Assembly: GCA_009838075.1 (NCBI GenBank)
Contig: VXSG01000097.1
Location: forward strand, 1-64,000
DNA length: 64,000 nucleotides
Direction: 5' to 3'
Source: Boseongicola sp. SB0665_bin_10
GTDB taxonomy: Bacteria > Pseudomonadota > Alphaproteobacteria > Rhodobacterales > Rhodobacteraceae
Shown piece by piece: positions 1 through 8,401 of this stretch. Position numbers and translations under genes: made by a program. Within the stretch, counting starts at the first letter, position 1, and every line of letters starts with the position of its first letter. Under the pieces are notes generated by a model. That model saw only the letters and a list, made by a program, of their open reading frames with translations, made no database searches and had not been told where the DNA came from.

Positions 1-1
1 A

Positions 2-127
2 GTCTGGGCACCCCGTCTCTCGAACCTGACCGTGGAACTTGTGCCCGGCGGGCATTTCTTCGTGGACCAGTCGCCCGGCGAAACCGCCAAGGCGCTCTGC
101 AGGTTCCTGTTGCCACTGGCCTCATGA
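2..127 (+). CDS. alpha/beta-hydrolase, C-terminal fragment (gene cut by window edge)
   Basis: The last 41 codons of a gene that starts before the window; the frame beginning at base 2 stays open to TGA at 125-127. The segment GGHFFVDQSPGETAKAL matches the end of alpha/beta-hydrolase fold enzymes, where the His after a Gly pair is the catalytic-triad histidine and a helix follows to the C-terminus. Substrate cannot be told from this piece. It converges on the M20 peptidase gene. The family call rests on one motif, so confidence is moderate. Confidence 0.55.
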   Translation, partial: VWAPRLSNLTVELVPGGHFFVDQSPGETAKALCRFLLPLAS

Positions 128-135
128 ACGCAGCA

Positions 136-150
136 GGCCCTTTGCGGGCC
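136..150. terminator. small GC hairpin between convergent genes
   Basis: GGCCC-TTTGC-GGGCC lies 9 bases after the stop of the hydrolase fragment and before the end of the convergent M20 gene. There is no T-run, so it is only a candidate terminator. Confidence 0.25.
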
Positions 151-215
151 CGTCGTGCCCCTGGCCGGGCAAGGCGGGTGTTCCCTCGCGAGATGTGCGG
201 TCCGGCTTGGGCGTC

Positions 216-1592
216 TCAGCGAACCAGCGCGTCGAGCACACGGACCCAGCTCCTTATGCCCTTGTGAAAGGAACGAAGGTCGTACTTTTCGTTCGGCGAG
301 TGGATCTGGTCGTCGTCCAGTCCGAAGCCGATCAGCATGGACGGAAGACCGAGGACTTCGCGGAAATATCCCGCTATCGGAATCGATCCGCCCGAGCCGA
401 CAAAGGCGGCTTCGTTGGGCCACTCGTCCGAGAGCGCCTGCCGTGACGCCTCGAAGGCAGGGTCGTCGGTCGACATGACCGAAGCCGGAGACGCGCCGTG
501 GTCGGCGAATTCCACGCTGCAGTCGGGTGGAAGTGCTTTGCGCACCATCGCACGGAAGCTCTTCCTGATCGCGACCGGATCCTGGCGGCCAACAAGACGA
601 AAGCTGATCTTGGCCGAGGCCCAGGAGGGCAGCACGGTCTTGAAGCCGTCTCCCGTGTAGCCACCATTGATCCCGTTCACTTCGCATGTGGGCCTGGACC
701 AGATCATTTCGAGCACGCTGCGTCCCGATTCCCCTGCCGGTTCCGAAAGATCCACGGCCTGCAGGAATCCGTCCGCATCAAACCCCAGCGCATCCCACTG
801 CGTTCTGATGCCTTCGGACAGTTCATCAACGCCATCGTAGAATCCCGGGACGGTGATGCGGCCGCTCTCGTCGTGCAGGGACGCAATGATGCGCGCGAGC
901 ACCCGGATCGGATTGATCGCCGCACCTCCATACGAGCCGGAATGCAGGTCCTTGTCAGGGCCGGTGACCTTGACCTCCTCGCCGAGCAGCCCGCGGAGCA
1001 TCGTCGTAATGGCCGGCGTGTCGCGATCAAAGAGCCCCGTGTCGCAGATCAGCGCCAGATCGGGCTGACTCAGTTCCTCGGCATGTGCCTCGAGGAACGG
1101 GACAAGCGAGGTGGATCCGGATTCCTCTTCTCCCTCGAAGATGAACGAGAGCCTGCACGGCCAGTCGCCCTTGACGGCCCTCCAGGCACGACACGCCTCC
1201 ATGAAGGTCATGAGCTGACCCTTGTCATCGCACGCCCCCCGGGCGCGGATCACCTTTCCCGCCGGCGCGTCCTCGACAACCGGGTCGAAAGGGTCGTGGG
1301 TCCAGAGTTCCAGCGGGTCGGCCGGCTGAACATCGTAATGGCCGTAGAACATCAGGTGCGGGCTGCCGTCGCCCACATGGCCCACAACCATCGGATGGCC
1401 GGGCGTTCGGCGAGCCTCCGCCTCGACCCCAAGGGATGCGAGATCTGCAACCAGCCAGTCCGCAGCCGCCTGGCAGTCGTTCTTGAATGCCGGGTCGGTC
1501 GAGATTGACGGGATGCGGACCAGGGCTTTCAGGCGCTCCAGTGCTGCATCAAGGTTGTCGTCGACATGTGAGAGTACGGCGTCGATCGTCAT
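216..1592 (-). CDS. M20 family dipeptidase / metallopeptidase
   Basis: A 458-residue cytoplasmic zinc-dependent peptidase of the M20/ArgE-DapE superfamily, probably a dipeptidase. The metal site is visible: GHYDVQP (first His and Asp), the bridging Asp in GACDDKGQ, the general-base Glu pair in FEGEEESGS, the Asp in ICDTG, and a late His near the C-terminus (DDQIHSPNE). A dimerisation insert sits between the two catalytic halves. Length fits the dipeptidase branch (about 450-470) rather than DapE or ArgE (about 380). ATG is preceded by AAAGGAGG at good spacing. It is divergent from hemA. The exact substrate is not readable from sequence. Confidence 0.9.
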   Translation of the reverse strand: MTIDAVLSHVDDNLDAALERLKALVRIPSISTDPAFKNDCQAAADWLVADLASLGVEAEARRTPGHPMVVGHVGDGSPHLMFYGHYDVQPADPLELWTHDPFDPVVEDAPAGKVIRARGACDDKGQLMTFMEACRAWRAVKGDWPCRLSFIFEGEEESGSTSLVPFLEAHAEELSQPDLALICDTGLFDRDTPAITTMLRGLLGEEVKVTGPDKDLHSGSYGGAAINPIRVLARIIASLHDESGRITVPGFYDGVDELSEGIRTQWDALGFDADGFLQAVDLSEPAGESGRSVLEMIWSRPTCEVNGINGGYTGDGFKTVLPSWASAKISFRLVGRQDPVAIRKSFRAMVRKALPPDCSVEFADHGASPASVMSTDDPAFEASRQALSDEWPNEAAFVGSGGSIPIAGYFREVLGLPSMLIGFGLDDDQIHSPNEKYDLRSFHKGIRSWVRVLDALVR

Positions 1593-1706
1593 GTTGCCTC
1601 CTTTGGTTGCCGGTCACGTAAGCCGAGTTCGGCGCGGCGTCCAGCGCCTTCGGTCGCAGGGGGACTTGCAACCGCGGCATTTTTCGGCGATTCGGGCGGC
1701 GTCAAT

Positions 1707-1735
1707 TTGTTATCCGTGCGCTTTGACCTTAAACT
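1707..1735 (+). promoter_or_regulatory. candidate hemA promoter
   Basis: TTGTTA and TAAACT, each 4/6 to the -35 and -10 consensus, are 17 bases apart, about 40 bases before the hemA start in the divergent M20/hemA gap. The word TTTGACC also occurs twice here (1722 and 1748). I found no FNR-type TTGAT-N4-ATCAA palindrome. Confidence 0.3.
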
Positions 1736-1777
1736 CGTGTTCGCAGGTTTGACCAAACCCGCCAAAGGGAGAAGGAA

Positions 1778-3001
1778 GTGGACTATTCCGCGTGCCTCGA
1801 TGACGCAATCCGGCGGCTTCACGACGAGGGCCGTTACCGGACATTTATCGACATCGTGAGAAATCGGGGCAAGTTCCCGAATGCGACGTGGCGACGCCCT
1901 GACGGGACGGAGCGCCCGGTAAGGGTCTGGTGCGGCAACGACTACCTGGGCATGGGCCAGCATCCCGACGTGCTGTCCGCCATGCACGATGCGATTGACG
2001 AAGCCGGGGCAGGTTCCGGTGGGACGCGCAACATTTCCGGCACGACCCTTTATCACAAGAGCCTGGAGGCCGAACTGGCCGACCTTCACGGCAAGGAGGC
2101 CGCCCTCCTGTTCACGAGCGCCTACATTGCCAATGACGCGACGCTTTCCACGCTGCCCAGGATTTTCCCGGGCCTGATCATCTATTCGGACGAGTTGAAC
2201 CACGCGTCGATGATTGAAGGCATTCGCCGCAATGGCGGATCAAAACGGGTGTTTCGCCACAACGACCTGGCGCATTTGCGCGCGTTGCTGGAAGCGGACG
2301 ACCGCTCTGCGCCCAAGCTGATCGCAATCGAGTCGCTGTATTCCATGGACGGGGATTTCGGCCCGATCGAGGGAATCTGCGATCTGGCGGAGGAATTCGA
2401 TGCCATCACCTATGTGGACGAAGTCCATGCAGTGGGCATGTACGGACAGCGCGGCAGCGGGGTGGCCCAGCGGGATTGGCAGGCTCACAGGGTGGACATC
2501 ATGAACGGTACGCTCGCGAAAGCCTTCGGTGTCATGGGCGGCTACGTGGCCGCAAGCGCCAGGATGTGCGACGCACTGAGATCCTATGCGCCGGGGTTCA
2601 TCTTCACGACGTCGCTCGCGCCGGCCATCGCGGCAGGCGCCACGGCATCGGTCCGGATCCTGAAGTCGGATCAGTTCAGGCGTGACAAGCTTCAGGTGCA
2701 GGCGCATGTCCTGAAGACGCGGCTCAAGGCGCTTGGCCTGCCGCTTATTGATCATGGCAGCCATATCGTGCCCGTCATCGTCGGGGATCCCGTGCATACC
2801 AAGCTTCTCTCCGACATGCTGCTCGAGGATCACGGGATCTACGTTCAGCCGATAAACTACCCGACCGTGCCACGAGGCACGGAACGGCTGCGCTTCACGC
2901 CTTCGCCCGTGCATGGCCAGGATGACATGGAGCACCTGATCAAGGCGATGGACACGCTTTGGTCCCATTGCGAACTCAATCGGTCCGAATTGTCTGCATA
3001 G
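1778..3001 (+). CDS. hemA: 5-aminolevulinate synthase
   Basis: A 407-residue PLP enzyme that condenses glycine and succinyl-CoA to 5-aminolevulinate, the first step of tetrapyrrole synthesis by the C4 (Shemin) route used in Alphaproteobacteria. The N-terminal region ([17 protein letters not shown]), the [13 protein letters not shown] motif, the glycine-rich [13 protein letters not shown], the [12 protein letters not shown] Asp/His pair and the PLP lysine in [13 protein letters not shown] are all present, and length is normal. The start is GTG with a purine-rich AGGGAGAAGGA just before it; no ATG lies nearby in frame. It is followed by an inverted repeat and the promoter of the RodZ-like gene, so it is probably transcribed alone. 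Confidence 0.96.
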   Translation: MDYSACLDDAIRRLHDEGRYRTFIDIVRNRGKFPNATWRRPDGTERPVRVWCGNDYLGMGQHPDVLSAMHDAIDEAGAGSGGTRNISGTTLYHKSLEAELADLHGKEAALLFTSAYIANDATLSTLPRIFPGLIIYSDELNHASMIEGIRRNGGSKRVFRHNDLAHLRALLEADDRSAPKLIAIESLYSMDGDFGPIEGICDLAEEFDAITYVDEVHAVGMYGQRGSGVAQRDWQAHRVDIMNGTLAKAFGVMGGYVAASARMCDALRSYAPGFIFTTSLAPAIAAGATASVRILKSDQFRRDKLQVQAHVLKTRLKALGLPLIDHGSHIVPVIVGDPVHTKLLSDMLLEDHGIYVQPINYPTVPRGTERLRFTPSPVHGQDDMEHLIKAMDTLWSHCELNRSELSA

Positions 3002-3047
3002 CACAATGGGCGATGACGCCCTGTCTTGTGTTTGGCGGTTGTAGACG

Positions 3048-3086
3048 CACTGCAAACTTGGTAAATTTGCAGTGTTGCACTATACT
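3048..3086 (+). promoter_or_regulatory. promoter with overlapping 9-bp inverted repeat before rodZ-like/ispG
   Basis: TTGGTA (3058-3063) and TATACT (3081-3086) are spaced 17 bases apart and form a good sigma-70-like promoter ending 29 bases before the next ATG. A perfect 9-bp inverted repeat, CACTGCAAA (3048-3056) and TTTGCAGTG (3066-3074), flanks and overlaps the -35 element, which is where a repressor operator would sit. The region is clearly AT-richer than its surroundings. It could instead act partly as a hemA terminator, but no T-run follows. Confidence 0.5.
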
Positions 3087-3115
3087 TAAGGAAGACAGTC
3101 ACGTCCGGACAGCGC

Positions 3116-4405
3116 ATGGTTGCGGAGATGCAGGTATCAGCCGACGCCGCAGGCCCGTCGAAGCTCAGGGGTTTTGACGATTTCGAAATGCGTCTTGGCG
3201 ACATCTTGCGGGGCGAGAGGGCGACAAGGGGAAAGTCGCTCCTCGACGTTCAGAACGAACTCAGGATCAAGGCGGAATACATCTCGGCGATAGAGGCGGC
3301 GGACTCGTCGGTGTTTGACGTGCCGAGCTTCGTGGCGGGCTACGTTCGCTCATACGCAGGCTACCTGGACGTTGATCCGGACTGGGCGCTCGAGACCTTT
3401 TGCAAGGAAAGCGGGTTCTTCCTCGCGACCGGCCGAAGCTCGCGGATGCGGCAGCACTTGAAGCATTCCGTCAGGAAAGACGAGTTGAGCGCACCAGCCG
3501 GGCAGGCCCCGACCGGCAGGCATCCGATCGCAAGCCGTTACGTCGGATACTTGATGGACCGGGAAACGTCGCTGTCGAGTCCAGAGCCGAGGGCATTGGG
3601 GTCAATTGCCGCGTTGCTCGCGCTTCTGGCCGGAATCGGCTACGGTGGCTGGGTCGTCCTGCAGGAGGTCCAGAAGGTGCGTCTCGCACCGGTTGACCAG
3701 ACACCGCAGGTCATTATCGACCTTGATCCGGTCAATTCCGCATTTCCTCTGGAGGAGGACGCGGCGGAGCAGGATGGCGTCGCAACCGTCGTCGCGTCGG
3801 GCAGGATCAACGGGTTTTCCCGGCCGGAAGTGGCGGACGTTCCCGCGATTGTTGCGCGAGACGGCCCGATCGCCGCGATTGATCCAGACACGTTCGGGGC
3901 ATTGGCTCCGGAATCGGGAGTGCGAGGCGTGTCCGACGTTACGGCGCCGTACAGCCATTCAACGTTTGCCGGCATGGAAGTCGAATTCGATCTGCCGCAC
4001 GCCGACCCAATGACCTACTTTCCGAGGGTTCAGGAGGTCGCTCCGGACGTTTCGGCGATCGAGCCGAGTGCGCCCTCCGTTGAGCTTTTGGCGGTGCGCC
4101 CGTGCTGGGTGCGCGTTCGCGGACCAGACGGAACGGTCATACTCGAGAAGATTCTTGATGCCGGCGAGACGTTTGACGTTCCCCTTACGGATGAGCCGGC
4201 GCGTCTGCGGGCCGGCAATGCCGGGTCGCTCTACTTCGAGGTGAACGGTCAGGTACACGGCCCGGCCGGCAACGGACAATCCGTCGTGCGTGACATCGTG
4301 CTGTCACCCGAAGCGCTTGTCGAGAACTATGGTGCGGCCGACGTTGCGTCGGACTCGGAACTGGCCCGTTACATATCGGTGGCCGAGGCAGCGAGCGGCG
4401 AATGA
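3116..4405 (+). CDS. RodZ-like helix-turn-helix membrane protein
   Basis: A 429-residue protein with the RodZ layout: an N-terminal HTH_25 domain at about residues 20-100 (LGDILRGERATRGKSLLDVQ, IKAEYISAIEAAD, FVAGYVRSYAGYLDVDP), one membrane segment near residues 160-180 (SIAALLALLAGIGYGGWVVL), a low-complexity acidic linker, and a C-terminal beta domain (CWVRVRGPDGTVILEKIL). RodZ ties MreB to the cell-wall elongation machinery; in several alphaproteobacteria the gene sits just before ispG, as here. Two in-frame ATGs lie close together (3116 and 3128) and the Shine-Dalgarno is weak, so the start is uncertain by four codons. Confidence 0.8.
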   Translation: MVAEMQVSADAAGPSKLRGFDDFEMRLGDILRGERATRGKSLLDVQNELRIKAEYISAIEAADSSVFDVPSFVAGYVRSYAGYLDVDPDWALETFCKESGFFLATGRSSRMRQHLKHSVRKDELSAPAGQAPTGRHPIASRYVGYLMDRETSLSSPEPRALGSIAALLALLAGIGYGGWVVLQEVQKVRLAPVDQTPQVIIDLDPVNSAFPLEEDAAEQDGVATVVASGRINGFSRPEVADVPAIVARDGPIAAIDPDTFGALAPESGVRGVSDVTAPYSHSTFAGMEVEFDLPHADPMTYFPRVQEVAPDVSAIEPSAPSVELLAVRPCWVRVRGPDGTVILEKILDAGETFDVPLTDEPARLRAGNAGSLYFEVNGQVHGPAGNGQSVVRDIVLSPEALVENYGAADVASDSELARYISVAEAASGE

Positions 4406-4463
4406 TGGCTTTCGAGCGCCAGTCCGACCGTGAATGTGTCCGTGTGGTGGGGGTATTCCTGAC

Positions 4464-5573
4464 ATGTCGCTGAACAGCGTTCGTCCGTGGCGCAACATCT
4501 ATCGCAGGAAGTCACGGCAAATCCACGTGGGTTCCGTGCCGGTTGGAGGTGATGCGCCGATCACCGTTCAGACGATGACGAACACTGACACCACGAATGT
4601 TGCCGCGACCGTTGCGCAAGTCCAGGCAACCGCGGAGGCAGGGGCCGACATCGTGCGCGTTTCGGTCCCGGACGAGCCGAGTTCCCGGGCGCTCAAGGAG
4701 ATTGTCGCGGAAAGTCCGGTCCCGATCGTTGCCGACATCCATTTTCACTACAAGCGCGCGATCGAGGCCGCGGAGGCCGGCGCCGCATGCCTTCGCATCA
4801 ATCCGGGCAACATTGGTTCGGAGGATCGCGTCCGCGAAGTCATCCGGGCGGCCAGGGACCATGGCTGCGCGATCCGGATCGGCGTGAATGCGGGCAGTCT
4901 CGAGAAGCACCTGCTCGAAAAATACGCCGAGCCGTGTCCCGAGGCGATGGTGGAAAGCGGGCTGAATCACATCAGGATCCTGGAAGACAACGACTTCCTT
5001 GAGTTCAAGATCAGCTGCAAGGCGTCTGACGTGTTTCTTGCGGCCGCGGCCTACCAGGCATTGGCCGAGGCCACGGACGCGCCGATCCATCTTGGGATCA
5101 CCGAAGCGGGCGGACGCGTCCCAGGCACGATCAAGTCCGCGATTGGCCTCGGAAACCTGCTCTGGATGGGCATCGGCGACACGATCCGGGTGTCGCTGAG
5201 TGCCGATCCCGTCGAGGAGGTGAAGGCGGGAAGCGAGATCCTGAAGTCGCTCGGGCTGCGGCATAGAGGCGTGAACATCATCGCCTGCCCTTCCTGTGCA
5301 CGTCAGGGCTTTGACGTCATCAGGACCGTCGAGGTTCTCGAGAAGAGACTTGAACACGTGAAGACGCCCATGAGCCTTTCGATCATCGGTTGCGTCGTGA
5401 ATGGCCCCGGCGAGGCGCTGATGACGGATGTCGGATTCACGGGCGGCGGTGCCGGATCGGGAATGGTCTACCTGGCGGGAAAGCAGGCCCACAAGATGTC
5501 TAACGAAGAGATGATCGACCATATCGTCGATCAGGTCGAGAGGCGCGCAACGGAGATCGAAGCCGCCTCGTAG
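4464..5573 (+). CDS. ispG: 4-hydroxy-3-methylbut-2-en-1-yl diphosphate synthase (flavodoxin/ferredoxin)
   Basis: IspG (GcpE), 369 residues, converts MEcPP to HMBPP in the methylerythritol phosphate route to isoprenoids, using a [4Fe-4S] cluster. The N-terminal TIM barrel shows [20 protein letters not shown], and the cluster cysteines lie in [10 protein letters not shown] and CVVNGPGEA, followed by the family tail. The ORF opens ten codons earlier, but the family N-terminus [20 protein letters not shown] begins at 4464, with a GGGGG tract about 10 bases before. It is 58 bases behind the RodZ-like gene and probably shares its promoter. Confidence 0.95.
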   Translation: MSLNSVRPWRNIYRRKSRQIHVGSVPVGGDAPITVQTMTNTDTTNVAATVAQVQATAEAGADIVRVSVPDEPSSRALKEIVAESPVPIVADIHFHYKRAIEAAEAGAACLRINPGNIGSEDRVREVIRAARDHGCAIRIGVNAGSLEKHLLEKYAEPCPEAMVESGLNHIRILEDNDFLEFKISCKASDVFLAAAAYQALAEATDAPIHLGITEAGGRVPGTIKSAIGLGNLLWMGIGDTIRVSLSADPVEEVKAGSEILKSLGLRHRGVNIIACPSCARQGFDVIRTVEVLEKRLEHVKTPMSLSIIGCVVNGPGEALMTDVGFTGGGAGSGMVYLAGKQAHKMSNEEMIDHIVDQVERRATEIEAAS

Positions 5574-5633
5574 CCGGCTGTCTTGAAGTCCCTCCCTTCC
5601 GCTTGAGGCGTCTGCCGCCCTGATCCGTGCGTC

Positions 5634-6386
5634 CTATCCCCGGTTCGCTCGGATCACGGCCACGATCTCGCGCATCTGCTCGAGTTCCAGAAAGCCGCGC
5701 AGTATAAGGTCTCCCAGGATGAATCCGGGCGTGCCCTGGACGTCCAGCGCCTGGGCAAGCGCATGGTTCTTGCCAATTGCCGATGCAACATCATCGCTGT
5801 CCATTGCTTCCGTGATCGCGTCATGGTCAAGCCCCAGTTCGCGGGAGGTCCGGACCAGGAAACCGCCAGTCACCGCGCCGTCATGCTGCATGAGCGTGTC
5901 GTGTACGCGCTTGTAGGCTGCGTCGCCGGCGACGATCTTGACGGCAATTGCGTATTGCGCGGCCAGGGTCGACTGGTCACCGAGAATGGGAAACTCCTTG
6001 ACGATGTAGCGAATGTTGCCGTCGCTGGCGACCAGTTCTTCCACCGCCGGGAAAGCGCGCTTGCAGAAGCCGCAGCGGTAGTCCAGGAACTCGACCAGCG
6101 TGACGTCGCCGTCCGGGTTGCCGCCAACGTAGCTGAAGCCGTCGTCAAAAATGCTGGCGTGGAGACGTTCGATCGCATCGCTGTCCCGGGCCACGGCGTC
6201 CTGCTCGCGGCGTTCCTCGAGGACCGAGATGGCTTCCATCAGGACTTCCGGGTGTTCGATCAGGTAGTCGCGGATTTCGGATCGAAGGGCGGCGCGTTCG
6301 CTCGCCGACATGGATTCAATGTCGAATGCAGCAGCCATCGACGCCGCGAGGGTCACGAACAGTATGCTCATGATCTTGAATTGCAT
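5634..6386 (-). CDS. DsbA-family thiol:disulfide oxidoreductase, exported
   Basis: A 250-residue secreted thioredoxin-fold protein. A signal peptide (MQFKIMSILFVTLAASMAAA) is followed by a helical N-terminal extension of about 70 residues, then the DsbA fold with active site CGFC in FLDYRCGFCKRAFP and the cis-proline loop GTPGFI. The extension before the thioredoxin domain resembles ScsC/BdbD-type proteins in which it drives oligomerisation; that is inference. Role: disulfide formation or isomerisation in the periplasm. It converges on ispG with about 60 bases between. Confidence 0.85.
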   Translation of the reverse strand: MQFKIMSILFVTLAASMAAAFDIESMSASERAALRSEIRDYLIEHPEVLMEAISVLEERREQDAVARDSDAIERLHASIFDDGFSYVGGNPDGDVTLVEFLDYRCGFCKRAFPAVEELVASDGNIRYIVKEFPILGDQSTLAAQYAIAVKIVAGDAAYKRVHDTLMQHDGAVTGGFLVRTSRELGLDHDAITEAMDSDDVASAIGKNHALAQALDVQGTPGFILGDLILRGFLELEQMREIVAVIRANRG

Positions 6387-7083
6387 TGGCGATCTCCAGA
6401 AATTGCTGACTGAGCATCTGCAGAATGCGGAACGAACGCAAGGGTTTCACCAATTCGTGTAGACCCGCGACCGTAGACGATCCGTTCCTCGAGGAATTCT
6501 TCAGCGATGCCGGTTGGTCTTGTTTCGGGGAAAGGCGCCGGGAGTGATGGACCGACGGTGCATGTCAGGTTCGGCATGCATGTGGGAAGGCCGGTCGGAG
6601 TCCTCACCGACCTTGTCGGCGGCTTCGCGGGTCATGCGACACCGGGCGCAGCGGACGGGCAAGAGCCCGTCCGGACCCTCTCAGATGAGATCGGGCGCCT
6701 TGCTGACCCGGGCGTTGGGTCCGGGACACGAAGCCAAGGCTGCATGGCGAAATGAGATGCGCGGAGCGCCGGCGCGCACCCGCGAAGACGGTGACCAGGA
6801 TCTGGTCGGACTCCAGGTGGTCGCATCCATTCGCGGGTCGATCGTCGTTGCCTGCCGCCGCGAACTGATGCAGGCGCGTCCAAGGCCGTTGTCCTGGACA
6901 CATGGGCAGATCGCGAGACTTCACGATCCTGGCCGGATGGAACCTGGCCGGGCAACCGTCACGCCGGCCCGGCTCGTCCGGGGGACTCCAGTTTCCAGGC
7001 AAGCATCCGTGTCCCGACGCATGCCTTGATTGACGCGGTCCGGCAACTTTGGCAGAGGACACTTCATCACCGAGGACAGTCTC
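6387..7083. other. gene-free stretch of about 700 bases
   Basis: No convincing coding frame. A 9-bp stem, CGGACGGGC-AAGA-GCCCGTCCG, lies at 6652-6673. On the minus strand a protein-like segment (TGIAEEFLEERIVYGRGS) lies in the short 6368-6607 frame and might be a remnant, but I could not assign it to a family. Plus-strand frames here have arginine/proline-rich, shadow-like composition. Confidence 0.5.
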
Positions 7084-8235
7084 ATGCGCCTTTCCCGTAG
7101 GTCCCAAGTAGACCCGTTCATTGTCATGGACGTCATGGAAGCGGCGGCACGGGCCGAGGCTGAAGGTCGGCACATCATACATATGGAAGTCGGTCAGCCC
7201 GGCACGCCCGCGCCGAAGAGTGCGCGGCGGGCGCTTGCGGATGCCATGGAGAAGAACGCGCTTGGATACACCCTGGCGCTGGGCAATCCTGCACTGAGGG
7301 CGAAGATCGCCTCGCTCTACCGGTCTCGATATGGTGTCGACCTGTCGCCCGAGCGGGTCATCGTCACGGCTGGATCGTCCGGGGCATTCCTTCTGGCTTT
7401 CACCGCGCTTTTCGAGGCAGGCGACCGCGTGGCGCTCGGAGCCCCCGGATATCCTTCGTACCGCCAGATTCTGCGCGCGCTCAGCCTGGTTCCGGTCGAT
7501 GTCGAAACCCGAGCGGAGGATCGGTACCAACCCGTGCCGCACCTCCTGCCGGATGGCATCAAGGGCCTGATCGTGGCGTCGCCGGCAAATCCGACCGGGA
7601 CCATGCTGGACAGACCGGCATTGGCGGCGCTTATGGATGCGGCGGCCGAACGGAATGCCCGTTTCATCTCCGACGAGATCTACCACGGCCTCGAATACGA
7701 GCGTCCGGCAGTCACTGCGCTTGAAGTCTCGGACGATGCCTGTGTCATCAACTCCTTTTCCAAGTATTTCTCCATGACGGGCTGGCGGGTCGGCTGGATG
7801 ATCGTCCCGGAGGCACATGTGCGCACGATCGAACGACTTGCCCAGAACATGTTCATCTGTGCTCCGCATGCAAGTCAGGTAGCCGCCCTTGCGGCGATGG
7901 ACTGCGACGACGAGCTCGAACGAAACGTGGCAACCTATCGGGCCAACCGTGACCTGATGATCAAGGGCCTGGCAGATTGCGGGTTTGACCGGATCGCTCC
8001 GCCGGACGGCGCCTTCTACGTTTATGCCGATGTTGCGCAATTCACCGATGACAGCCGGGTGTTCGCGAGAGAGATCCTGGACAAGGCGGGCGTCGCGGTC
8101 ACACCAGGCGCGGACTTCGACAAGGCGCGGGGCGGACAGACGATCAGGTTCTCCTACGCGCGCTCGACTCCTGACATCGAGGAGGGGCTCGTGCGCCTCA
8201 ACCGCTTCATGAAGTCCCGCGATGCCGCCGCGTAG
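7084..8235 (+). CDS. fold type I pyridoxal-phosphate aminotransferase (AspC/class I-II)
   Basis: A 383-residue class I/II aminotransferase. Visible marks: HMEVGQPGTPAP at the N-terminus, ALGYTLALGNPALR, the PANPTG motif (SPANPTGTML), SDEIYHGLEY, and the PLP-binding lysine in NSFSKYFSMTGWRVGW with the following Arg; a carboxylate-binding Arg lies in TIRFSYARS. The amino donor is not readable. The ORF opens 18 codons upstream with TTG, but ATG at 7084 has GAGGAC 6 bases before it and starts the conserved domain. It overlaps the upstream part of the penicillin-binding-protein frame. Confidence 0.9.
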   Translation: MRLSRRSQVDPFIVMDVMEAAARAEAEGRHIIHMEVGQPGTPAPKSARRALADAMEKNALGYTLALGNPALRAKIASLYRSRYGVDLSPERVIVTAGSSGAFLLAFTALFEAGDRVALGAPGYPSYRQILRALSLVPVDVETRAEDRYQPVPHLLPDGIKGLIVASPANPTGTMLDRPALAALMDAAAERNARFISDEIYHGLEYERPAVTALEVSDDACVINSFSKYFSMTGWRVGWMIVPEAHVRTIERLAQNMFICAPHASQVAALAAMDCDDELERNVATYRANRDLMIKGLADCGFDRIAPPDGAFYVYADVAQFTDDSRVFAREILDKAGVAVTPGADFDKARGGQTIRFSYARSTPDIEEGLVRLNRFMKSRDAAA

Positions 8236-8401
8236 GGTCGAACCGCCGTTGCAGCCCAACTCTCGAGCCGGGGTTGGCGGGATGGATGCAACCGGCTTGA
8301 GGGCAATGCGATCGCAGCCAGCGGAGTCTCAGCGAGCCCGGAAATCCCGACCCGGCTCTTTTCTTTCGTCGATAAAGGCATCATATAGGTTAGTCCAGGC
8401 A

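Noticed and set aside
1593-1777. FNR/FnrL site before hemA
   Set aside because: The TTTGACC repeats do not form the TTGAT-N4-ATCAA palindrome.
6604-8259. 551-residue minus-strand ORF
   Set aside because: Antisense shadow of the aminotransferase gene; composition is Arg/Gly/His-rich with no domain, and the plus-strand gene is certain.
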